A stretch of DNA of 14,964 nt from Chloroflexia bacterium (GTDB taxonomy: Bacteria > Chloroflexota > Chloroflexia > Thermomicrobiales > JALYUS01). The notes below the pieces were generated by a model. It saw nothing but the letters and a program-made list of their open reading frames with translations, made no database searches and was not told where the DNA came from. A program made the position numbers and the translations under genes. Shown here in pieces: positions 1-6,553 of the stretch (positions are counted from its first letter, which is position 1; each line of letters begins with the position of its first letter). The DNA is taken from positions 1 to 14,964 of the forward strand of contig JAICIL010000080.1 in assembly GCA_025924435.1 (NCBI GenBank), read 5' to 3'.

Positions 1-1
1 C

Positions 2-664
2 ACGACGGGCAATGTGGCGAACAAGGTGCCGGCGGGCGATCTGCGCGGGCTGCTCTGGGTCGGCGGCCCGGCGACGACCGACCGCACGCGCCTCTTCGCC
101 CGCACCGGGAACGGCGCGTGGGGGGAACTGGCGATCCCCGCACTCGCCGAGAAGCGTCCGACGGCGATGGCCGCGCTCAACGACGGCCTCTACCTGCTCG
201 ACGGCGCGGCGGGCGTCATCCTGCGCGCCCCATTCGCCGATGGCAGCGGCGTGAAACCGTGGACGACTGACGCCGCTTCCGCCGAACTGAGGACGGCGGT
301 GGACATGGCGAGCGATGGCCAGACAATCTGGGTGCTGCTCGCGGATGGCCGGGTGCGCGCCTTCGTCGGCGGTGTGCCCGGTCAGCTGATCGCGGCCCCC
401 GCCATCCCGCCAATGAAGGAACCGACCGCGATCGCCGCGCCCGCGGGCAGCCCCTATCTGTACGTCGCGGATGGCGCGCAGGGGCGGATCGTGCGCATCC
501 GCAAGGCGGACGGGCGGATCGTGCAGGTGTTGCGGTCGGCGGATGGCGCGCCGCCGATCACCGGGATGCAGAGTCTGGCGGTGGATGAGGGGAAGGGCAC
601 GCTCTGGTATGCCACCGCCGATGGCATCGTGGCCGTGCCCTTGCCGCCCGTGCGCGGCGCATAA
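2..664 (+). CDS. Beta-propeller-like protein, C-terminal part (5' end outside window)
   Basis: The reading frame is open from the left edge to the TAA at 662-664, so this is the 3' part of a longer gene. A GTG at 14 is the first possible start in view, but no Shine-Dalgarno sequence precedes it. The 220 or so visible residues hold repeated short beta-strand-like blocks such as GLYLLDG, TIWVLLADGRVRAF, LYVADGAQGRIVRI and GTLWYATADGIVAV, spaced roughly as in NHL or WD40-like propeller blades. Blocks of the type 'LYVADG..GRIVR' are typical of NHL/SMP-30-like propellers. No transmembrane segment or catalytic motif is visible in this part. The specific role is unknown; an extracytoplasmic or scaffold propeller is an inference. 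The gene ends 25 bases before the next open frame, on the same strand. Confidence 0.7.
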   Translation, partial: TTGNVANKVPAGDLRGLLWVGGPATTDRTRLFARTGNGAWGELAIPALAEKRPTAMAALNDGLYLLDGAAGVILRAPFADGSGVKPWTTDAASAELRTAVDMASDGQTIWVLLADGRVRAFVGGVPGQLIAAPAIPPMKEPTAIAAPAGSPYLYVADGAQGRIVRIRKADGRIVQVLRSADGAPPITGMQSLAVDEGKGTLWYATADGIVAVPLPPVRGA

Positions 665-669
665 CTGGC

Positions 670-693
670 TTGACATAATCGGTGTGGTATGCT
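670..693 (+). promoter_or_regulatory. Possible promoter of the HPRT-like gene (TTGACA box and extended -10)
   Basis: A TTGACA hexamer lies at 670-675 and an extended -10 (TGG followed by TATGCT) at 685-693. The spacing between the hexamers is only 12 bases, too short for a standard sigma-70 pair, so at most one of the two boxes is likely used. If TATGCT is the -10, the ATG at 689 lies inside the promoter and cannot be the start codon of the downstream gene. Confidence 0.3.
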
Positions 694-1732
694 CGGTGCG
701 ACGAGAAGCGTGGGGAACGTGACACGGCACGCTTCTCTCGTCCGCGAAAGGAGCCCGCGTGGCGCAAGATCGCGTACATCTCCCCGACCGGGATGGCGGC
801 CCGTCGCGCATCAGGCGGAGGCGGACTTCGCGGAACTCCTCGATTTCTACCGCATCCCGTGGCTCTATGAACCGACCTCGTTCGCGATCGAGTGGGACGG
901 CGATGCCGTCACGGAGATGTTCACGCCGGATTTTTACCTGCCCGATCAGGACCTCTACGTCGAATTGACGACGATGAAGCAGAGCCTGGTGACGAAGAAG
1001 AACCGCAAGGTGCGGCGGCTGCGGGAGTTGTATCCCGAACTGCACATCAAACTGCTCTACCGCCGCGATTACCAGCAACTCGTCGCGCAGTACGGCTACG
1101 GCGCGCTCGAAATCACCGAACTGCGACCGGAGGATATTGACCGCATCCTCGTCAGCCCCGCCGAACTGCACGAGCGGGTCGTCGCGCTCGGCGAGCAGAT
1201 TTCGCACGACTACGCCGACCGCACAGTTGTCCTCGTCGGCGTCCTGAAGGGCGTGACCTTCTTCCTGGCGGACCTCGCGCGCGCGATCACGCGGCCCCTG
1301 GCGATTGACTATCTGGCGGTCGCGGGATACGGGACGCCGGCCAAGGGCCGCTCGCGGCAGCCGGGCGCGGTGCGGATCATCAAAGATTTGGATGAACAGA
1401 TCACGGGCCAGCACGTCATCCTCGTCGAGGATGTCGTCAACACCGGGCTATCGCTCGCCTACATCCTCAAGCACCTGAAGGCGAACAAGCCCGCGAGCAT
1501 CGCGGTCGTGACGCTGCTGGACAAGGCGGATAAACGGCTCGTGGACGTGCCGCTCGATTACGTCGGCTTCCCGTGCCCGAACGAGTTCGTGATCGGCTAC
1601 GGGCTCGATTATCGCGAGCGGTACCGCAACCTCTCGTTCCTCTGCGTGCTGAAGCCGGGGGCGTACGAGCAGACCGCGCCGCTCCGGCCGCGCGAGGACG
1701 TTGTCGTGGGCGAAACGGCGCGCACGCAGTAA
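689..1732 (+). CDS. PD-(D/E)XK nuclease-like domain fused to hypoxanthine phosphoribosyltransferase-like domain
   Basis: Residues 160-325 of the 347-residue frame match hypoxanthine phosphoribosyltransferase: VLKG loop (185-188), the PRPP loop VILVEDVVNTG (243-253) and FVIGYGLDYRERYRNL (300-315). HPRT makes IMP/GMP from hypoxanthine/guanine and PRPP in the cytosol. The PRPP-loop Asp that acts as general base (human D137) is Asn251 here, and the Asp before 'FVVGY' (human D193, Mg contact) is Asn298, so activity is uncertain. Residues 41-135 form a separate domain with TPDFYL (P80-D81), then VELTT (E92), then Lys-rich TKKNRK. This resembles a PD-(D/E)XK nuclease core with E-x-T in place of E-x-K. 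The first 40 residues look non-native. A good Shine-Dalgarno (GAAAGGAG, 745-752) precedes a GTG at 759 in another frame, so the true start is probably 759 with one base lost near 765-815. The HPRT assignment is firm, the nuclease one moderate. Confidence 0.75.
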   Translation: MLGATRSVGNVTRHASLVRERSPRGARSRTSPRPGWRPVAHQAEADFAELLDFYRIPWLYEPTSFAIEWDGDAVTEMFTPDFYLPDQDLYVELTTMKQSLVTKKNRKVRRLRELYPELHIKLLYRRDYQQLVAQYGYGALEITELRPEDIDRILVSPAELHERVVALGEQISHDYADRTVVLVGVLKGVTFFLADLARAITRPLAIDYLAVAGYGTPAKGRSRQPGAVRIIKDLDEQITGQHVILVEDVVNTGLSLAYILKHLKANKPASIAVVTLLDKADKRLVDVPLDYVGFPCPNEFVIGYGLDYRERYRNLSFLCVLKPGAYEQTAPLRPREDVVVGETARTQ

Positions 1733-1734
1733 GA

Positions 1735-1758
1735 GCCCCAACGGGTCTTGGCTGGGGC
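1735..1758 (+). terminator. Weak hairpin after the HPRT-like gene
   Basis: GCCCCA at 1735-1740 pairs with TGGGGC at 1753-1758 around a 12-base loop, starting two bases after the stop codon. No T-tract follows, so termination is only suggested by position. Confidence 0.3.
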
Positions 1759-1962
1759 CCCTGCAATCGCCGACTCCCGCACCGCCCGCCGCCTCGTCCG
1801 GGACTTTCGTCTGCCGAAACGACCTGCGATGCTGGATGATCCATGCTGCCGGCCGCGCTGCGGGAGCCCGCTTGCCTGCACCATTTCCGCCAGTGACTCA
1901 GTACACCGTCCGTAACTCCTTGGAACTCTTACCATCTGTACGTTACACGCTGTACGGTCATT
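1759..1962. other. Non-coding stretch between the HPRT-like gene and the IS element
   Basis: No supported gene in either strand: the open frames here lack Shine-Dalgarno sequences and give low-complexity Arg/Pro-rich translations. The right end (1900-1962) is noticeably less GC-rich and carries two TGTACG hexamers (1937-1942 and 1951-1956), whose role is unknown. Confidence 0.5.
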
Positions 1963-1968
1963 TGTCAA
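1940..1968 (-). promoter_or_regulatory. Possible outward promoter at the left end of the IS element
   Basis: Reading the minus strand, TTGACA (1968-1963) is followed after 17 bases by TAACGT (1945-1940). The -35 is a full consensus; the -10 matches TATAAT only at the key T, A and final T. It points out of the insertion sequence, antisense towards the HPRT-like gene. It mirrors the stronger arrangement at the right end of the element. Confidence 0.3.
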
Positions 1969-3465
1969 GGGGTTTTGCGCGCAATTTCCGTAGAAAGCGG
2001 AGAGTACTGCATGCCGCGATGGCGGAGACCGGATACGACAGCGACACACGTTGCATCGCTTCGGGAATTAATGTCGGCGACAAAAACAATCTTCCGATTG
2101 AAAGCGCCGCGACGAAGCCCGACATCCGGACATACCGCAGCCCGTGACCCGGCGATCGAGGATGGTCGCAATGCGAGGCGGTAATGCGCCATACTCCTTC
2201 CTCTGCGCCGCGCGGATCGCCTCGGGCGCGAAGACATCGAGTAATCGTCGCAGGCCGCGCGCCGGCACGATCTTGCCCGGTGGCCGATCCGCCCGTTCTT
2301 CGCCGCCACCAGATCGCCGCCAGAGCCGCACCTTTTCCCATAGCAGCGTCACGCCTAACTGATCGAGAAACCCCGCCGCCACCCAACCCAAGGCCACCAA
2401 CCGGCGCACCGCGTCGAAATCCAACACCTGCATCGCTGCCCAGCCGAGGCATTGCTCGCCCACCTTGAATGCATCCTCGATTGCCCGGCGTTGCCGATCT
2501 CTCCGGAAGAATTCCGTCGCTTCCGCCGTCGTCACCGCGCGATCCGTGACGAGCCACCACGGATCGCGCGGTGATGTGGGCGCGGCGGACTTTCACCAAC
2601 CAGATCGCTCGCGCTCACCGCTCGCCGCTTGCCCGGTACGGTCATCCGGGCGTCGTGCCGGTACCGCAGGACGAGCGGGCACACCGCGACCGCTTCCGTC
2701 ACCGCTTGCAGCTTCTCGCGGGGTTGGCCGACGGTGCGCGCCACCACCTCGGTTTCGACCTGGGCGAGCGGGTACGATGCCGCCGCACATTCCTGGCGAT
2801 GGCAGGCGGGGGCATCGCGCGTTGGATGGACGAGTCGGTCGCGCTCGCGCATGCGGCGGACCCAACGCGCCCCTCTCGCCCAGATGCGATCCCGGAGGGC
2901 GATGTCGTCGAAGCCCGCGTCCAGGGTCTCCGTCATCGCGGCATCCAGCGGGGCGAGCGCCGTGCCGATCGCCGTCAACGCCCGTTGCGTCTCGGCGGAT
3001 TCGCGGCGGGAGCCATCGGCAGTATTGCTGAACAGATGGTGAGACAAGAGTCCGCGCCGCTCGTGGCCGATGCCAATCGCGATGAGCGTCCGATCGCCCG
3101 GCACGGCCCCGCCCCGGCGGATGGCTTGACCCGCTGCACCCTCGCCATCGCTTGTGCGTACGGCTTCCGCATGCTGCCCAAAGGGCACCCGGATCCATCG
3201 AGGATCGCCCAAAGCCGCGCCACTGCTCGACGCGATGGTGCGCAGGCGGTCAAATCACATCGTCGTTTCGCCGCGCACCATCGCGTCGAGCAGCCATGCG
3301 GTACGCCGGTCGCCGGCAAGTGGCGTGAAACCGGACAGATAGGCGGCAAAGTGATCGCCTTGCGCCGCATTGCGTTCCATGGTCTGCCCTCCTCGATTGC
3401 CAACCGACTGCTGCCCCTCTTGTCCCACCAGGTTATGTCCGGATGCCAGACGGCAACCATTGACA
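1963..3465 (-). mobile_element. Decayed IS4-like insertion sequence, about 1.5 kb
   Basis: The element is defined by a broken transposase on the minus strand (3380-2068) and by similar ends. The left end begins TGTCAAGGGGTT at 1963. The right end, read inward on the minus strand from 3465, begins TGTCAATGGTTG. Nine of the first eleven bases agree; the similarity is weak further in. The resulting length of 1503 bases fits the IS4 group. No target-site duplication is visible: a shared GTACG lies 6 bases outside the left end and 4 bases outside the right end, so it is not adjacent. The boundaries are therefore provisional, while the presence of an IS remnant is well supported by the transposase. 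Confidence 0.6.
2068..3380 (-). pseudogene. IS4-like transposase, disrupted by an in-frame stop and a frameshift
   Basis: The gene starts at the ATG at 3380 (MERNAAQGDHF), preceded by GGAGG at 7-8 bases. The frame runs to a TGA at 3257-3255, which replaces one codon after GETTM. It continues unbroken in the same frame (FDRLRTIASSS, then DPRWIRVPFG) to about 2580. There the reading frame must change, because the matching continuation DPWWLVTDRAVTTAEATEFF lies in another frame, which runs to the TAA at 2070-2068. A single-base loss at about 2560-2590 explains it. The stretch TLDAGFDD and the C-terminal RRAIEDAFKVGEQCLGW resemble the second Asp and the Glu region of IS4-type DDE transposases; the first catalytic Asp could not be placed. 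Repaired, it would be about 437 residues. With two lesions it is very probably inactive. Confidence 0.75.
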
Positions 3466-3488
3466 GCGAGTACGAATGCAACTATATT
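3460..3488 (+). promoter_or_regulatory. Strong sigma-70-like promoter spanning the IS right end
   Basis: TTGACA at 3460-3465 and TATATT at 3483-3488 are separated by exactly 17 bases: a full -35 consensus and five of six -10 positions, followed by an A/T-rich stretch. Transcription would begin near 3495, leaving an untranslated leader of about 110 bases before the solute-binding protein start at 3604. The -35 lies in the proposed terminal repeat of the insertion sequence and the -10 outside it, so this may be a hybrid promoter made by the insertion (inference). Confidence 0.6.
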
Positions 3489-3603
3489 TATTACAATCAG
3501 ATCTCCCAACATTGCCTTTCTCACGCGTGACCGGGTCGTGTGGTTGCGGATGTCGAGCATGGGGTGGAGTCCGTTCTACCCTGATCGGAGAGGCGGAGTT
3601 GCT

Positions 3604-5205
3604 ATGGAAGGCTCCATCGTGAACAAACTCAGCAGACGACGGCTCCTCGCCATATCCGGCGGTATGACCACCACTGCCGTACTGGCGGCGTGCGGGGGCA
3701 ACGGCGCAAAGACGGCGGGTACATCCACACCAGCGACCGGTGGCGGGGCGCAAGTCACCATCAGCAGCCCGACGGCTGCCAGCGCCTCGGTTGCGGCGGC
3801 GGCCAGCCCGAGCATCGCGGTCACGCGCCCGGAACTGAAAGGCAAGATCACGATCGCACGCCAGCCGGCCTCTCCGCTTTCCAACGGCAAGCAAGACCCC
3901 GGAGATGTTGCCTTTCAGCAACTCCTTGACCGGTATCAGAAAGAGCATCCCGGTGTGACACTCGAGTGGGTCCAGGTGCCGGGATCGAGCTTCGACGATC
4001 TCTATCAGTGGATTCAGACACGGCAAGCGGCCAAGACGGTGCCGACCATTTCCGGCCACTACCTGACCGCCACGACCGCGCAGGATGCGACGAACACCGC
4101 CCCGTGGGTCAAGATGACGCCCTATCTCGAAAAGAACAGCGCCTACACCGGCAAACCGTGGAAGGAGGATTTCCCGGCGGACGCCCTCGCGTACGTGCAG
4201 GCGTCCCTCTCGCAACTCTATTCCGTCACCTTCACGGCGTATAAGGCGGCGTGGATGTACAACAAGAATCTCTGGGCCAAAGCGGGGCTGACCGAGGCGG
4301 ACGAACCGAAGACTTGGGTGGATTTCTTCAAGGTGCTCGACAAACTGAAGGCCTCCGGCACGATACCACTCGCCCGCACCGGCGACGGCTTCGCCCTCTC
4401 GCATACCTACTGGGTGACGCTGAATTCGGTCGGCCGCAAGGCGTGGCTGGAGATGAGCGGCGGCAAGATCTTCGCGGACGATCAGACGAAGTTCAAGGCG
4501 CTCTGCGCGGGTACGTGGAAGATGGATACGCCGTGGAACCGCAAGACGGCGGAAGTGACGAAGCGGCTCTTCCAGTATTGGCCGCCGGGCAGCACCAGCC
4601 TGAAAGCGTCGGACATCGAGCAGCTCTACCTGACGCAGAAGGCGGCGCTCTGGCAGGGGACGCCGGGGAGTCAGGGGGAGACGATCCTCCGCCACCTCGA
4701 CGAGGCGAAGGCGGAAGGGTTGGAGGTATTCGATGTCGGCGCATTCCCGACGCCGCAGCCGGACGCCGAAACCTTCGGCGCGGATATCGCCAAGGACGCC
4801 GCGCCGCTCGCGGACGACGGCGAAACCGGCCTCGAGTACTACATCGCCATCCCGGATATCCGGCAGGACAAGGACCCCGCCGCCGAAGCGATCGCCGTGG
4901 ATTGGGAGCAGTGGATGACGACGCCGGAGATCCAGGCGTTCTACGTGAAGCCATCCTATGAACTGCCGATCAATCCGAACGTCAAACTTGAGGACCCGCG
5001 GCTGCTGCTCTTCTACAAGAACAAGACCCAGGGGTTTCCGACGCACTGGTTCTACGGCAACCGCCCGGACTGGCTCCCGAACTACCAGGGGTACCTGCTC
5101 GGTCAGAAGGACCTCGACGCCTACATCAAGGACGAGCAGGCGGAGATCATGGCGTGGACGCAGCAGCAGATTCGCCAGGAGAATCTCAACATCGCCTGCG
5201 CATGA
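3604..5205 (+). CDS. ABC transporter solute-binding lipoprotein (family 1, sugar-type)
   Basis: The 533-residue protein starts at the ATG at 3604, with a purine-rich Shine-Dalgarno (GAGGCGGAG, ending at 3598); an in-frame GTG at 3619 is an alternative. Residues 1-30 form a Tat-type lipoprotein signal: SRRRLL (10-15), a hydrophobic stretch and LAAC with the lipidated Cys at 30. A low-complexity Thr/Ala/Ser linker (about 35-75) tethers the mature domain outside the membrane. The mature part has the family-1 extracellular binding-protein pattern: a KITIA strand, then FQQLLDRYQKEHPGVTLEW, AWMYNKNLWAKAGL and a Trp-rich C-terminal half. These proteins usually deliver oligosaccharides to MalF/MalG-type permeases. 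No permease or ATPase gene lies nearby, so this is an orphan in this window. The substrate is unknown. The gene probably uses the promoter at 3460-3488. Confidence 0.88.
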   Translation: MEGSIVNKLSRRRLLAISGGMTTTAVLAACGGNGAKTAGTSTPATGGGAQVTISSPTAASASVAAAASPSIAVTRPELKGKITIARQPASPLSNGKQDPGDVAFQQLLDRYQKEHPGVTLEWVQVPGSSFDDLYQWIQTRQAAKTVPTISGHYLTATTAQDATNTAPWVKMTPYLEKNSAYTGKPWKEDFPADALAYVQASLSQLYSVTFTAYKAAWMYNKNLWAKAGLTEADEPKTWVDFFKVLDKLKASGTIPLARTGDGFALSHTYWVTLNSVGRKAWLEMSGGKIFADDQTKFKALCAGTWKMDTPWNRKTAEVTKRLFQYWPPGSTSLKASDIEQLYLTQKAALWQGTPGSQGETILRHLDEAKAEGLEVFDVGAFPTPQPDAETFGADIAKDAAPLADDGETGLEYYIAIPDIRQDKDPAAEAIAVDWEQWMTTPEIQAFYVKPSYELPINPNVKLEDPRLLLFYKNKTQGFPTHWFYGNRPDWLPNYQGYLLGQKDLDAYIKDEQAEIMAWTQQQIRQENLNIACA

Positions 5206-5354
5206 GCAAAAGATGGAGCATCACGATCACCCGCTCGCGAGATGCGAGAGGCGATAACGGCTGCCGTATTGATCTTGCCGTGATCGCTCGTCGTGGTCGA
5301 AGGAGCGGGCGGCGGCGAGCACCGTCATGATTGGTGATCCGCCGTGACTGCCGA
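5206..5354. other. Convergent intergenic gap after the solute-binding protein
   Basis: The gap separates the convergent solute-binding protein and DUF72 genes. Only a short stem, CTCGC/GCGAG at 5234-5248 with a five-base loop, is visible, and it has no T-tract. No convincing terminator, gene or repeat was found. Confidence 0.4.
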
Positions 5355-6209
5355 TTACAACAGGCGCGGCTGGATCACCGCAGCCTCCGGCGCCTCGTGC
5401 GGCTGGCCGAGCAGGTCCCGCATTTCGAGGGCATTGACGACCGCATAATTCCCGGCGTTATTGTTGAACAGCAGATGGACGGTTCGCGCTTCCGAGGCTG
5501 CTTCGTGCACGTTCGGCAGCCAGCCGCGCAGCTCGTCCGTCGTGTAGCGGTAGTTGAACCGCTCTTGGCTGCCTTTGAGGCCCGGCTTGTTCCACGTCTC
5601 GCGATTGCGCCCGTGGAAGCGGACAATCGCCAGCGCGGGGTTCGTCATGGCGACGAGCGGCGGCACGCTGTTCGACTCGCCCTGCGGTTCGTCCACAATG
5701 GTGTACACCATTCGCAGCTCGCGGAGCGTGGCATACGTCCGCTCCCGCTCCTGCGGCGCGAGCCACGAGCGGTGGCGGAACTCGACGGCGAGCAGATCGT
5801 CGGGGAACATTTCGCGCACCTGCGCGAGATAATCGCGGTTGCGATCGGTCGCGACGAACCACGGCGGGAACTGGAAATGGAGGGCGCGCAGTTTGCCCGC
5901 CGCGCGCAACGGTTCGACCGCGCCGCTGAATCGCTCGACGATCTCGCGCGTCGGCGGCACCGTCTGCCCTTGCGCGTCCCGCTCGTGGAGCGTCAGCGCC
6001 TTGTACGCCTTGACATTGAAAACGAAATTTTCCGGCGTCGCGTCCGCCCATTTGGCGAAATTCCGCGCGCTTTGGAGCGCGTAGAAGGTGCTGTCCACCT
6101 CGACGATCGGGAAAAAGCGCGCGTAATACGCGAGCCGGTCGGCGGGCTTGACGCCCGATGGGTAGAAGCCCAGGTGATCGGACCAGTTGCAGGTGCCGAC
6201 GAGGATCAT
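5355..6209 (-). CDS. DUF72 family protein (YecE-like, TIM-barrel)
   Basis: The 284-residue protein starts at the ATG at 6209 (MILVGTCNWSDH), the usual DUF72 beginning. GGAAAG at 6224-6219 is 9 bases upstream; an ATG three codons earlier (6218) would touch it directly and is less likely. Family hallmarks are present in order: GTCNWS at the N-terminus, VDSTFY, FVFNVKAY, LHFQFPPWF, LAVEFRHRSWL, VRFHGRN and, near the C-terminus, LLFNNN. The length fits the family. DUF72 proteins have a TIM-barrel-like fold with a conserved charged pocket; their biochemical role is not established, so no reaction is assigned. The gene is divergent from proS across a 344-base gap and ends facing the solute-binding protein gene. 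Confidence 0.9.
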   Translation of the reverse strand: MILVGTCNWSDHLGFYPSGVKPADRLAYYARFFPIVEVDSTFYALQSARNFAKWADATPENFVFNVKAYKALTLHERDAQGQTVPPTREIVERFSGAVEPLRAAGKLRALHFQFPPWFVATDRNRDYLAQVREMFPDDLLAVEFRHRSWLAPQERERTYATLRELRMVYTIVDEPQGESNSVPPLVAMTNPALAIVRFHGRNRETWNKPGLKGSQERFNYRYTTDELRGWLPNVHEAASEARTVHLLFNNNAGNYAVVNALEMRDLLGQPHEAPEAAVIQPRLL

Positions 6210-6553
6210 ATCGGCCATCTTTCCGCGCCTTGACGTGTATGCGATACTCACGATGTTGGCTATTGGGCGCCAGATGCCCCGAAGGATCGCACCATGAGCC
6301 TGGCGTACGACCACAACCGATGCTACCGCACGATGCCTGCCGCGCCCGCTCCGTGCGAGCCGCGCGACGGGTCGGGCGATGGCGGCCTCCCGGCACCGTC
6401 CCGGCAGGGGCGGCTGCTTCCGGTGCGCTAATTCCCGCAAACCTCCGCTGACCCCTGCCTTCTCGAATGTGCCGAGTGCTGAGTACGGAGTACTGAGTGC
6501 GTCGGTGATTGCGTGCTGCCAACGTTGTGCCGCCAACTGAAAGGACTACGATC
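6210..6553. other. Divergent intergenic region between the DUF72 gene and proS
   Basis: This 344-base region must hold promoters for both flanking genes, but no convincing -35/-10 pair was recognised. No T-box leader was seen: the conserved T-box antiterminator motif is absent. The clear structured element is the heptamer array at 6474-6501. Open frames running through the region lack Shine-Dalgarno sequences and are not supported. Confidence 0.5.
6474..6501 (+). repeat. Four tandem heptamers, GAGTRCK consensus, upstream of proS
   Basis: Four contiguous 7-base units begin at 6474, 6481, 6488 and 6495. All start with GAGT, and the last three bases vary as GCT, ACG, ACT and GCG. The array ends 38 bases before the Shine-Dalgarno of proS (GAAAGGA, 6539-6545). 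The GAGT core and 7-base period are the same as in the two arrays between accB and xseA, although the variable triplets differ. Function is unknown. Confidence 0.7.

Noticed and set aside
1957..3474. Target-site duplication GTACG at the IS flanks
   Set aside because: The two GTACG copies are 6 and 4 bases away from the proposed ends, so they are not adjacent and may be chance.
2571..3530. Long plus-strand open frame (319 codons) opposite the transposase
   Set aside because: It lies antisense to the transposase remnant, has no ribosome site and gives no recognisable protein; high GC keeps complementary frames open.
3370..3603. Upstream extension of the solute-binding protein frame
   Set aside because: It would run across the IS end and promoter and precede the Tat signal; the start at 3604 has a proper ribosome site directly before the signal peptide.
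3433..5046. Minus-strand open frame of 537 codons opposite the solute-binding protein
   Set aside because: Arg-rich antisense translation with no domain; the plus-strand frame has a signal peptide, lipobox and family motifs.
6219..6536. N-terminal extension of the DUF72 protein
   Set aside because: It is Arg/Ala-rich, crosses the heptamer array, and the family start (VGTCNWS) is next to 6209.
6210..6553. T-box riboswitch upstream of proS
   Set aside because: The conserved T-box antiterminator sequence and a terminator before the start codon are absent.
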